Assembly (NCBI GenBank): GCA_945952065.1
Contig: CAMFGY010000016.1
Location: 1-64,000 of the forward strand
Direction: 5' to 3'
Source of the DNA: an uncultured Burkholderiales bacterium
GTDB taxonomy: Bacteria; Pseudomonadota; Gammaproteobacteria; Burkholderiales; Burkholderiaceae_C
DNA length: 64,000 bases
The notes below the pieces were generated by a model. The model was not told the DNA's origin, did not search any database, and saw only the letters and a program-made list of their open reading frames with translations. The position numbers were made by a program, and so were the translations under genes. Each line of letters opens with the position of its first letter. The first letter of the stretch is position 1. Positions 26,260-35,948 of the stretch are shown here, one piece after another.

Positions 26260-29190
26260 TCAGTGCTTGCCGAGGCGCTCCAACTCACGCTCCGCCATGA
26301 AGTATTCATTGAACTCGACGACCCCAGTGGCCAAGCTCTTTTTCAGCAAATTGCGAGCCTGAGCGGTGTCTTGGTCCAGCAGCGCTTTTTGCGCGGCGTA
26401 GAAGTACAACTCGCATTCCCGGCCTCGGTCCGCCTGACCTTTGTTTTTGCTCGCAGCCAAAGCTGCAGCTAGATTGATCTCTCCTTGCATCAGTTGCAAC
26501 ACCGGATTCGGCCAGCTTTCACTCCGGTCGGCAGCCGGTCTTGACCCCAACAGTTGAAGAGCCGCATTCCCGTCTTGCCCGGCCTTGCGGGCGCTGAGGT
26601 AAAGCCAAATGCTGGCGTAGCCCCGCTCTCGCTCCGCAGGAGACTTCAAGAGGTCTTGAAACTCGATTTGAGCCAAATCGGCCCTCCCTTTGAAGTAGTT
26701 GGCGTAGGCCCGGGTGTAGCGGCTGCTGCTGTTGTGCGGCGCCAAGGCCAGAGCCTGATCTGAGTGCTCGATGGCCCGCTCGTCTTGGCGGCTGATCAAG
26801 GCGTTGACGGCTGCGGCGGCATGGGCCTCGACATTGTTTTCATCCAGTTGCAGGGCTTCTTTCAAATCGGCCTCGGCGCGCGCCGCTTGGCCCAAATGAT
26901 CTTTCTGAATGGCTCGCTCCACCAGGGTTTCACTTCGAACCTTTGGCGGCAAGCGATTCAATTCCAACAATTTGTCCATCACCAGCAACCGCGCGTGTGC
27001 GTCGGCTTGTGCTTGAGTCAAGACCTTGAGTTGGCCGCGCTTGGCGCGCTCACCTTGCGCACTCAACTCGTGTCGCAAAGCCGTGACTTGGGAGGGGGAC
27101 AGCGCGGGAACCATGACACTGTTGGCCAGACGCGGAGCGACTTTGGTGACATGGTCCCGGTAGCGCGTCCATTGCCCAGCGGGCAGCACGTCTTGCAAGA
27201 TGCTCACTTCGCCGCTCAGGCTTTGCTGGCGTGCGTCATTTTGATAGCGGATGCCCAGCTTGAAATATTCGTTACTGTCGTCAAAGCGGGTGTCGCCGGG
27301 GGTGCTGTAGAGGTCTTCCGAAAACTGGAAGCGAACTTGGTGTTCATACCTTCCGGGCTGCTGCAGGCGCATGGCCAGTGTGCGCGGCGTTTGGTCTGGC
27401 AAGCGCAAGGCAGACACAAGGTTGGGGAAGGCGAAGCTACCGACCAAGTTGCGTTTCTCAGGGAAGCGCCAGAAGTCACCGGTGCGGAAATTGATTTTGA
27501 TCCGCACTGCATTGAGCTCTTGAAGGCTGGGATCCTCGTCCCAGACCAAGCCGCCCTCTTGCGTCAACATTGGATAAAACCGCAGGGTTTCAGCCACCAG
27601 CAAATTTCGGAAGTCTTGCTCGGGCATATTGGACTTGGCTTCACGCACACGCTCGGCCAATTCGCCATAAAACGTTGTGCTGGAGCGCAGCCAACCGGGT
27701 TCTGACAAATTCGGAAACTCAAAAAGATCCTGTGTTGTCACACGCAATTGATCGGCCCCCTGGGGGAGTTCTTGCAACTGTGCTTTGGTCTGTGCCGGCA
27801 AGCCGTAGCCCAAGCCCAGCGTTTGGCGGTGCTTTGCCTCGCCACTTTGTAGCGAGCGAGTGGCGTCCAGCCAAAGTGTCTCTCCTTCGATGGATGTGCG
27901 GACGATGGCGTGGTCAAAAGCCAGAGGGCTAGGTAAGCGGTGAAGGACCTGGTTTCGGTGCGCCAAAGAAACCAAGCTCGCTTGACTTTCCACGCCAAGG
28001 GCGCGCAACAAACTGACCAAGAGTGCAGCTTTGTCTTTGCAATCTCCAAAGCGCTGACGCAAGACGGTTTCGGCCGTGGCTGGTTGGTGCGAGTTGACGC
28101 CGTTCTCTGTGCCGAAATAGCGCACCTCCTGCTGTACAAAGTCGAGCGCCAAGCGCAGGCGCTGCGCCGGCGACGCAGCTTTGGCTTTGATGGCTTGTGC
28201 CTGTTCTTCCAAGGCCTTGGATGGCAGCATGGCGCGTTGAAACAGCTGCTCTGCCCATTGGGCAACATCCGCCCAATCAGCGAATTCACTCAGCTGGATC
28301 TGGTCTTTGTAGAGCTCGCTGGAAGGGCTTAAAGGGTCATAGCGGAATTGCGCGATTTGCTGGCCTTCGAACAAGGTCTCGCGCCAACCATCCGCCAGCA
28401 TTCTCTCGCTCACTTTGATGTGGGCGGCATCAATGCGATGGCGCACCGCGCGTTGCGACCCACTCAAAAGTCGGAACTGAAACTTGGCGATAGGGCCACT
28501 GCTGGAGCTGGCCCATTCTTGATCTACGAAGCGGCCTTCAAAGACGGGGTTGTCACCGATCAGGCTATAGGCATATTCGACCCGGTCACCCACCCTCAGA
28601 TCCTCGAGCACGATGGAGGCCGTCATCCGGCCATCGACGATCTGGCGCTCCAACTGAGTCTCGCGGTGCAAGAGCTTGATCTGTTTGCGGTCCAGTTTGG
28701 CGAAGCGCTTGCCCTCGCGCCAGACGTCGACCTTGTGCATCACCAGCTTTTGGTAGCTGGGGTCGAAGTCCACCTCGATCTGCGCCGCGTTTTGTAAACC
28801 CGCACTGTCGTTGACCTGGCGGATCTGCCGGCTGAAGCGTTGGACTTGTCCAGCCTCAAGGCGTGTTTGCCTATCGATCAACAGCACTTGCACGGAGGCG
28901 GACGGCAAGCCCTGGGTGTTGCCTTCGTTCAGGGCGCTGACCCAACCGGGTTGAGGGGCGAGGCCGAAACCTGGGTCGGCCGCGGCTTGAACTTTGCTGG
29001 CCACAGGTTTGCTGCTTGGCTTGCTGACAGGAGAGGTGGCGGCTTGAGCGCCCATGACTGCCAAGCTGGCGAGAGCCGACAGCAAGAGTTGCCCCGCTTT
29101 GTAACTGATCCGAGCAAGATAGCTGGATGGTGGCTGACGGTCGTTCCAAGTGACGGGCCGGGTCCCGCGGGTCGATGAGCGAAAACGCAT
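26260..29190 (-). CDS. DUF3857 / transglutaminase-like protein with TPR region
   Basis: 976 residues. ATG 29190 is chosen because AGGGAG lies eight bases upstream. A signal sequence follows (GQLLLSALASLAVMGAQAA). Residues about 80-300 form a DUF3857 domain (beta-sandwich, RVEYAYSLIGDNPVFEGRF). A transglutaminase-like fold follows with Cys384 in RFGDCKDKAALL, His in FDHAIV and Asp in LWLDATRS, so the papain-like triad is intact. The C-terminal third contains TPR-like helices (EADLKEALQLDENNVEAHAAAAVNAL). Proteins of this build are periplasmic with unknown substrate. Its codons look less GC-biased than its neighbours'. Confidence 0.85.
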   Translation of the reverse strand: MRFRSSTRGTRPVTWNDRQPPSSYLARISYKAGQLLLSALASLAVMGAQAATSPVSKPSSKPVASKVQAAADPGFGLAPQPGWVSALNEGNTQGLPSASVQVLLIDRQTRLEAGQVQRFSRQIRQVNDSAGLQNAAQIEVDFDPSYQKLVMHKVDVWREGKRFAKLDRKQIKLLHRETQLERQIVDGRMTASIVLEDLRVGDRVEYAYSLIGDNPVFEGRFVDQEWASSSSGPIAKFQFRLLSGSQRAVRHRIDAAHIKVSERMLADGWRETLFEGQQIAQFRYDPLSPSSELYKDQIQLSEFADWADVAQWAEQLFQRAMLPSKALEEQAQAIKAKAASPAQRLRLALDFVQQEVRYFGTENGVNSHQPATAETVLRQRFGDCKDKAALLVSLLRALGVESQASLVSLAHRNQVLHRLPSPLAFDHAIVRTSIEGETLWLDATRSLQSGEAKHRQTLGLGYGLPAQTKAQLQELPQGADQLRVTTQDLFEFPNLSEPGWLRSSTTFYGELAERVREAKSNMPEQDFRNLLVAETLRFYPMLTQEGGLVWDEDPSLQELNAVRIKINFRTGDFWRFPEKRNLVGSFAFPNLVSALRLPDQTPRTLAMRLQQPGRYEHQVRFQFSEDLYSTPGDTRFDDSNEYFKLGIRYQNDARQQSLSGEVSILQDVLPAGQWTRYRDHVTKVAPRLANSVMVPALSPSQVTALRHELSAQGERAKRGQLKVLTQAQADAHARLLVMDKLLELNRLPPKVRSETLVERAIQKDHLGQAARAEADLKEALQLDENNVEAHAAAAVNALISRQDERAIEHSDQALALAPHNSSSRYTRAYANYFKGRADLAQIEFQDLLKSPAERERGYASIWLYLSARKAGQDGNAALQLLGSRPAADRSESWPNPVLQLMQGEINLAAALAASKNKGQADRGRECELYFYAAQKALLDQDTAQARNLLKKSLATGVVEFNEYFMAERELERLGKH

Positions 29191-29312
29191 GAGTAGCACT
29201 CCCTGTGCATGATGTTTGGCGGCAATTATGGGAGTGATTCACGCAGGGTCAGCTCAGGGCTTGACCGAGCCTTTGGGGGGCAAAGGGGATTGAAGTTCGG
29301 TTCGAAGAAAGG

Positions 29313-29430
29313 GTGTCTTCGAGCGCCCCGCGATCGGACCGGCGTCGTGCCGATGTCTGTGGATCAGATCTTACGGGCCAGGTTTCAGCTTGGGGCTGGC
29401 GATTGTGCGCCGGGTGGCCGAGGCCCATGG
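29313..29430. other. mosaic intergenic segment, possible assembly or adapter artefact
   Basis: Three unrelated pieces abut. Bases 29332-29375 contain GATCGGACCGGCGTCGTG, close to the Illumina adapter start (GATCGGAAGAGCGTCGTG), and translate to RSDRRRADVCGSDL, which resembles peptides I recall from adapter-contaminated assemblies. Bases 29364-29381 match the purB 3' end (30197-30214) at 17 of 18 positions. Bases 29388-29430 match the kinase gene (26118-26160) at 41 of 43. Real biology is possible, but a misjoin is a simple explanation. The rest of the 29191-29446 gap shows nothing I can name. Confidence 0.5.
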
Positions 29431-29446
29431 ACCGTGCCACTGCCGC

Positions 29447-30010
29447 TCAAGGGCGGGGCACATGCACCAGTCGCGCCAGCTGCCGCAGCTGCCTTTCGCG
29501 GCGCACCCAGGCGATGCCGGCCAAGCCCAGCAAGAGCAGGGCATAGCTGGCGGGCTCGGGCACCGGCTTGGCGATCACGCTGACCGAGCCGGTAAAGCCG
29601 GTCGATCCGCCCAGCAGCTGGCCCGTGACTTGGATGGTTTGCGGCGCGGCACTCCACACCGTGCTGTTGAAGAGCCACAGATCGGCGCCCCCCAGACCGG
29701 GGTAGGTCTGATCGACCAAGGGCTTGAAGCTTTGCCCGCCCAGACTCGCGCCGCTGATGTCAAAACCGCTTTGTCCGAGGAAGTTGGACGAAAGCAGCAC
29801 CGTCAGGCCGCCGAGCTGCATGCCGGCGAAAGGGCTCAGGTCCAGCACAAAGCTGTGGGTGCCGCTGCTGAGCGCGCTGAAGCTGCCTGACCAGCTGTCC
29901 ACGCCGTTGAAACTGAGCGTAATGGGTGTGGTCTGCACCGGCCCGGCCCAGCTGAAAGCGGACGACAAGCTCAAGAGGCCGGCGGCGAGAAGAGGGCGCG
30001 ATGTAGACAT
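29447..30010 (-). CDS. PEP-CTERM sorting-domain protein
   Basis: 187 residues from ATG 30010, which has GGAG seven bases upstream. There is an N-terminal signal peptide (LLAAGLLSLSSAFSWAG), a beta-rich low-cysteine body, and a C-terminal PEP-CTERM signal: VPEPASYALLLLG, a hydrophobic helix, and basic VRRERQLRQLARL. The family is exported, cleaved and anchored by an exosortase, usually in exopolysaccharide-producing proteobacteria. No exosortase is in this window. The tail after the basic cluster is about 16 residues longer than usual and runs towards the suspicious mosaic at 29.3-29.4 kb, so the 3' end deserves care. Confidence 0.85.
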   Translation of the reverse strand: MSTSRPLLAAGLLSLSSAFSWAGPVQTTPITLSFNGVDSWSGSFSALSSGTHSFVLDLSPFAGMQLGGLTVLLSSNFLGQSGFDISGASLGGQSFKPLVDQTYPGLGGADLWLFNSTVWSAAPQTIQVTGQLLGGSTGFTGSVSVIAKPVPEPASYALLLLGLAGIAWVRRERQLRQLARLVHVPRP

Positions 30011-30147
30011 GGCAGGGCTCCAGAGACCAAGAAGTCGGTGCATTCAAAGGATGGAGGCCTTGAATGCTGGAGCTTCATTCTGGGCAGCACCTGGCCCGCT
30101 GTCTGTGCCCAAAGCGTGCTGGCTTTGTGACCGTTTGTGATGAGGCC

Positions 30148-30174
30148 GAAAAAAAGCGCCCATGAGGGGCGCTT
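30148..30174 (-). terminator. intrinsic terminator after purB
   Basis: On the minus strand AGCGCCC pairs with GGGCGCT (arms at 30167-30173 and 30155-30161), followed by a run of seven T. It lies about 25 bases after the purB stop codon. Confidence 0.85.
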
Positions 30175-30196
30175 CTTGGCGGCTGCTGAGTTTTGC

Positions 30197-31774
<1,578 letters not shown>

Positions 31775-31802
31775 TCAACAGAGGCGATTCACAGCAACAA
31801 CC

Positions 31803-32432
31803 ATGAAATTAATCGGATCACTCACCAGCCCCTACGTTCGCAAGGTGCGCATCGTGATGGCCGAGAAGAAGCTCGACTATCAGTTGATTCTCGAGGACGT
31901 CTGGAACAGCGACGCCATTCTCAAAATGAACCCCTTGGGCAAGGTGCCTTGCCTGGTGATGGAAGGGCAAGATTCGATCACCGGCGCGGTGTTTGACTCC
32001 CGCGTGATCGTCGAATACGTCGACACCTTGTCACCGGTGGGCAAGCTGATCCCTGAGCGTGGCCGTGAACGTACCGAGGTGCGCACCTGGGAGGCGCTGG
32101 CCGATGGCGTGTTGGACGCCGCTGTAGCGGCCTTGATGGAAAACCGTTTTGCCGGGCGCACCCCGGAGCAACGCTGTGAGGCCTGGATCCAGCGTCAGTT
32201 GGACAAGGTCCAGGGCGCCTTGGCCGCGATGAACCATGGCTTGGGTGACAAGGCTTGGTGTTCGGGCAATCACTTCTCGCTGGCCGATATTGCGGTTGGC
32301 TGCGCGCTGGGCTATGTGGACTTCCGCTTCCCGGCGATTCAGTGGCGCGAATCGAACCCCAATCTGGCGCGCCATTTCGAAAAGCTCAGCACCCGCCAGA
32401 GCTTTGTCGACACCGCACCTCCGGCGGCCTGA
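31803..32432 (+). CDS. glutathione S-transferase family protein
   Basis: 209 residues. The N-terminal thioredoxin fold (MKLIGSLTSPYVRKVRIVMAEKK, NPLGKVPCLVM, DSRVIVEYVDTL) is followed by an all-helical C-terminal domain (SLADIAVGCALGYVDFRFP). The Ser in TSPYVRKVR is at the usual catalytic or glutathione-activating site. It resembles the bacterial GstB/YibF-like group. The physiological substrate is unknown. The 229 bases upstream contain a TAGAAT box at about 31765 but no recognised operator. Confidence 0.9.
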   Translation: MKLIGSLTSPYVRKVRIVMAEKKLDYQLILEDVWNSDAILKMNPLGKVPCLVMEGQDSITGAVFDSRVIVEYVDTLSPVGKLIPERGRERTEVRTWEALADGVLDAAVAALMENRFAGRTPEQRCEAWIQRQLDKVQGALAAMNHGLGDKAWCSGNHFSLADIAVGCALGYVDFRFPAIQWRESNPNLARHFEKLSTRQSFVDTAPPAA

Positions 32433-32477
32433 GAGCCGCGGGTAGCAGGCCGGTATAGGGCCGACTTCAGGCCGGCT

Positions 32478-33146
32478 TCAGCTCAGTTGCAGGTCAAGCG
32501 CTGCAGGCGCTTTGACCTGATGCAGCTTGCGGTAGATGGCGGCGATGCGTTCTTCCACCTCATCCATGCTGAGCTGCCAGGCGTGAGCGATTTCGCCTGC
32601 CAACATGCCGTGGGCTAACAGGGATAGCAAGGACTGATCGGCCCGGTGGATTTCGCCGCGCGCCGATACCGGGCTCAAATCATGGGCCAGGCTGGGCTTG
32701 TACAAGCTGCTGAGACTGCCGCGGCTGAGTTCAAACGCGGCCAAGGTCTCGCGGGCAATCTGCGGCGACATGCGCGCGCGGCCGGCTTCGGCAGCAGCCA
32801 AGGCCGCAGGCAGAGCGGCTGCCGCCTTCTCTGCTTCCACCATATAGCCGTGAGCCCCCTGGGCCAGGGTGGGGAACAGCAAGGGGTCGTCCACGCTGGG
32901 CGTGAACAGCAAAACCTTGGGCGCTTGACCCTGCTGTCGCAGCCGCTGCAGCAAGCGGTCCACATGGCCGTCCGTCATGCGTAAATCACAGGCCAGCACC
33001 GTGGGCCGCGCTTGATGCAAGGCGGGCAAGCACTCGGTGGCGCGATCACTGGTGCCCGCCAAGGCCCAACCCGCTGTACCCAGCAGGGCAGCGCAGGACT
33101 TGGCGATGGATTGAGCGCTGCGGCGCAGCAAGAAAACGGAGGGCAT
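32478..33146 (-). CDS. degenerate NarL/LuxR-type response regulator
   Basis: 222 residues from ATG 33146; the frame continues upstream without a better start. Residues 1-120 have a receiver-like fold with Asp54 in VLACDLRMTDGH and an LLFTPS strand. The N-terminal acidic pair is replaced by LLRRS and the conserved Lys is replaced (GYMVEAE). The C-terminal region (LLSLLAHGMLAGEIAHAWQLSMDEVEERIAAIYRKLHQ) resembles a LuxR helix-turn-helix with changed consensus positions. It probably binds DNA or a partner without classical phosphorylation. It is convergent with the upstream glutathione transferase gene. No kinase gene is adjacent. Confidence 0.65.
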   Translation of the reverse strand: MPSVFLLRRSAQSIAKSCAALLGTAGWALAGTSDRATECLPALHQARPTVLACDLRMTDGHVDRLLQRLRQQGQAPKVLLFTPSVDDPLLFPTLAQGAHGYMVEAEKAAAALPAALAAAEAGRARMSPQIARETLAAFELSRGSLSSLYKPSLAHDLSPVSARGEIHRADQSLLSLLAHGMLAGEIAHAWQLSMDEVEERIAAIYRKLHQVKAPAALDLQLS

Positions 33147-33244
33147 GCAGATCGCGTACAAGAAACCGGCGGATTCTGTTCTGCAGCCCCCGTCACCGGC
33201 AACCCCGCGAGTCGGGGTGGCCAAGCCGTCACAATCGCAGCGCT

Positions 33245-33880
33245 ATGCCTGTGAATGACCTCTTGCCCATCCTCTATTCCTACCGGCGCTGCCCTTATGC
33301 CATGCGGGCCCGACTGACCCTGCGCTATGCCGGTGTGGCGGTCGAAGTCCGCGAAATACAGTTGCGCAACAAGCCCGCAGCCTTGCTGCAGGCCTCGCCC
33401 AAAGGCACGGTGCCGGTCTTGGTCTTGCCGGACGGGCGGGTGCTGGAGCAAAGCCTGGACATCATGGCTTGGGCCCTGGCGCAGCGGGACCCCGAGTCCT
33501 GGCGGCTGCCGCAGTTCGAGGCGCAGGCCCAAGCCTGGATTGCGCGCAACGACGGCCCCTTCAAAGCCCTGCTCGATCGCTACAAATACCCGGAACGCGT
33601 TCCTCAAGCCCCACAGGTGCAATGGCGCCAAGAGGCCGAGGCCTTGATGCTGGCGCCGATGGAACAAGTCTTGCAGCAACAAGCTTTTTTGTTGGGGGCG
33701 AGGCCTTGCTGGGCGGATATGGCCTTGATGCCCTTCATCCGGCAATTTTCGCGGGTCGATTCGGCTTGGTTTGCTGCCGCGCCCTATGCCGCCTTGCGCG
33801 TTTGGTTGGGCGGCTTGGAGGGCAGCGATTTGTTTGAGTCCATCATGCACAAGCAGCCGGTTTGGCAGCCGGCGCCTTGA
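33245..33880 (+). CDS. glutathione S-transferase family protein
   Basis: 211 residues. The N-terminal thioredoxin-like domain has a glutaredoxin-like YRRCPYAMRARLTLRYAG, ASPKGTVPVLVLPDG and LEQSLDIMAWAL, followed by a helical domain ending MPFIRQFSRVD. A Cys at the active-site position suggests the GrxB/omega-like branch, with thiol-transfer rather than conjugation activity. It is only distantly similar to the glutathione transferase at 31803. It is divergent from the degenerate regulator (99 bases between starts) and ends 65 bases before sppA. Confidence 0.88.
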   Translation: MPVNDLLPILYSYRRCPYAMRARLTLRYAGVAVEVREIQLRNKPAALLQASPKGTVPVLVLPDGRVLEQSLDIMAWALAQRDPESWRLPQFEAQAQAWIARNDGPFKALLDRYKYPERVPQAPQVQWRQEAEALMLAPMEQVLQQQAFLLGARPCWADMALMPFIRQFSRVDSAWFAAAPYAALRVWLGGLEGSDLFESIMHKQPVWQPAP

Positions 33881-33945
33881 GCGGCCCGCCTGCTGCACAA
33901 TCAATTCACATCGATTCATTCACCGCAAAAAGAGGGAGCGTCAAG

Positions 33946-35802
33946 ATGGGCGTGAAACGCATGGTCACCGGGGTGGGGTGGCTTCTGGGCAAGCTATGGG
34001 CTTTTCTGGATGGCAGCCGCCGTTTCGTTTTGAATCTGCTGATGCTGGCCATTTTGGTGGGCTTGGTGTCGAGCCTGATCTCGCGGGGGCCGACCCCTTT
34101 GAAGGACAAGACCATTTTGGTCCTCGACCTGCATGGCGGTTTGGTCGAGCAGTTTTCGGGCTCGGCGCGTGAGCAGGCCATGGCGCAGTTGCGCGGCCAG
34201 ACGCAAAAGCAAACCCGCTTGCGCGATGTGCTGGCCACGCTGGACGCGGCCGCCAAAGACCCCAAGATCAGCGCGGTCCTGCTGGAACTGGACGATTTTG
34301 GCGGCGCCGGCATGGCCGGGCTGCATGAGGTCTCGGCCGCCTTGGCGCGCTTCAAAGCCAGCGGCAAAAAAGTCATTGCTTATGGCGACCAGTTTGATCA
34401 GCGCAGCTACTTCTTGGCGGCGCAGGCCAGCGAGATCTATCTGAACCCCATGGGCATGGTGGCGATTGAAGGCTTTGGTCGCTATCGCAACTATTACAAG
34501 GATGCTTTGGACCGCCTGGGCGTTTCCGCCAATGTCTTGCGGGTGGGCACTTACAAGAGTTTTGCCGAGCCCTATTTCGCCAATGCGCCTTCCAAAGCAT
34601 CCCTGGAGGCAGAGAGTTATTTGTACGGCGAGCTTTGGAGCCGCTACACCGAGGCGGTAGAGACCGCGCGCAAGCTGCCCAAGGGCAGCATTGCCGCTGG
34701 CATTGAGAAATTGCCCGAAACCCTGGCCGCGGTCGGTGGCGATGCCGCCAAGCTGGCGCTGCAAGCCAAGTTGATTGACGGCATTAAAACCCGTGACGAG
34801 GTGCGTGGGCTGCTCATGGCCCAAGGCGCCAAAGACGACAAGGGTCAGAGCTTCCGCCGCGTCTCACTGGCCGAGTACCAAGCGCATATCAAGCCGGTCT
34901 TGCCGCACGGCCCCGCAGTGGGTGTGGTGGTGGCCGAAGGCGATATCGTGGACGGCAGCGCCTCGCCCGGCAAGGTGGGCGGAGACTCCACCGCCAAGCT
35001 GATCCGTCAGGCGCGCGAAGATGAGAGCATCAAAGCGCTGGTGCTGCGCGTGAATTCGCCCGGCGGCAGTGCCTTTGCCTCCGAGGTGATCCGTCGTGAA
35101 CTGGAGCTGACCCAGAAAGCCGGCAAACCGGTGGTGGTGTCCATGGGCGATGTGGCGGCCTCGGGCGGTTATTGGATTTCGATGTCGTCTGACGAAGTGA
35201 TCGCCGAGGCCGGCACCATCACCGGCTCCATCGGCGTCTTTGGCATGCTGCCCACGGGCGACAAGTTGCTGGAAAAACTCTCCATCCATACCGGCGGCTA
35301 CACCACCACTTGGCTGGCCGGCGGCTATGACCCACGCCGGCCCTTGGACCCGCGCTTGGCGTCGGTGGTGCAGTCGAGCATCAATCACATCTACACCGAG
35401 TTCACCGGCAAGGCGGCCAAGGCGCGCAAAAAGTCGGAGGCCGACATCGATGCAGTGGCCCAAGGCCGCGTCTGGACCGGCGCCCAAGCCTTGGAGCGTG
35501 GCTTGGTGGACAGGCTGGGCAGCTTGGAGGACGCCATCAAGTCCGCGGCGGCCAAGGCCAAATTGGATCGCGATGCGCGCGTCACTTATGTCGAAGGCGA
35601 GATGGGTCGGCTGGAGCGTTTGTTGTCCAGCCTGGACGAGGTGCTGGCACCGTCCATCGCCGCCGCCATACGCGCAGAGTTGGGCTTGAGCCTGCCCAAG
35701 GCCTTGCAAGAGGCGCAGTCGGAACTGGCCTTCCTTGGCGAGATCAGCAGCGGCAACAAGCCCTACTCGGCCGTGGTGCATTGCCTGTGCCGTGCGCCTT
35801 GA
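33946..35802 (+). CDS. sppA: signal peptide peptidase SppA, long (67K) form
   Basis: 618 residues from ATG 33946 (AGGGAG ribosome-binding site). A single N-terminal membrane anchor (RFVLNLLMLAILVGLVSSLI) is followed by two tandem ClpP-like S49 domains. The catalytic Lys204 lies in RVGTYKSFAEP in the first domain and the nucleophile Ser406 in DVAASGGYWISM in the second, matching the Lys/Ser dyad of E. coli SppA. It degrades leftover signal peptides at the periplasmic face of the inner membrane. The next gene has its own -10-like box and riboswitch. Confidence 0.95.
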   Translation: MGVKRMVTGVGWLLGKLWAFLDGSRRFVLNLLMLAILVGLVSSLISRGPTPLKDKTILVLDLHGGLVEQFSGSAREQAMAQLRGQTQKQTRLRDVLATLDAAAKDPKISAVLLELDDFGGAGMAGLHEVSAALARFKASGKKVIAYGDQFDQRSYFLAAQASEIYLNPMGMVAIEGFGRYRNYYKDALDRLGVSANVLRVGTYKSFAEPYFANAPSKASLEAESYLYGELWSRYTEAVETARKLPKGSIAAGIEKLPETLAAVGGDAAKLALQAKLIDGIKTRDEVRGLLMAQGAKDDKGQSFRRVSLAEYQAHIKPVLPHGPAVGVVVAEGDIVDGSASPGKVGGDSTAKLIRQAREDESIKALVLRVNSPGGSAFASEVIRRELELTQKAGKPVVVSMGDVAASGGYWISMSSDEVIAEAGTITGSIGVFGMLPTGDKLLEKLSIHTGGYTTTWLAGGYDPRRPLDPRLASVVQSSINHIYTEFTGKAAKARKKSEADIDAVAQGRVWTGAQALERGLVDRLGSLEDAIKSAAAKAKLDRDARVTYVEGEMGRLERLLSSLDEVLAPSIAAAIRAELGLSLPKALQEAQSELAFLGEISSGNKPYSAVVHCLCRAP

Positions 35803-35815
35803 GGCGGTGCCCTCT

Positions 35816-35821
35816 TATAAT
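35816..35821 (+). promoter_or_regulatory. -10 box of the metX leader
   Basis: A perfect TATAAT lies just downstream of the sppA stop and about ten bases before the SAM-II aptamer, so transcription would start right at the riboswitch. I could not find a convincing -35 at the expected spacing. Confidence 0.5.
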
Positions 35822-35828
35822 GGCGGCC

Positions 35829-35883
35829 TCAGCGCCGATTTGTTCCGAATTGCGGGCGCTCAATAAATGCCGCTAAAGAGGGA
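35829..35883 (+). promoter_or_regulatory. SAM-II riboswitch
   Basis: The sequence has the SAM-II core: AGCGC pairing with GCGCT around CGATTT...GAATTGCGG, followed by CAATAAATGCCGCTAAAGAGGG, whose GCTAAA segment and distal strand form the H-type pseudoknot. It matches the metagenomic metX SAM-II pattern closely and stands directly upstream of metX. Binding of S-adenosylmethionine is expected to switch off metX-metW. An intrinsic terminator follows at once, which gives the off-state mechanism. Confidence 0.92.
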
Positions 35884-35891
35884 CTCCGAAC

Positions 35892-35933
35892 AACCGGCGT
35901 CCGCTTCTTTGTAGCGGTGCCGGTTTTGTTTTT
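35892..35933 (+). terminator. attenuator terminator of the metX leader
   Basis: CCGGC and CCGC pair with GCGG and GCCGG around a TTCTTTGTA loop, followed by TTTTGTTTTT. It lies between the SAM-II aptamer and the AGGAGG ribosome-binding site of metX, so it is placed to stop the transcript when SAM is bound. Confidence 0.8.
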
Positions 35934-35948
35934 CAGGAGGCCTCCCTC

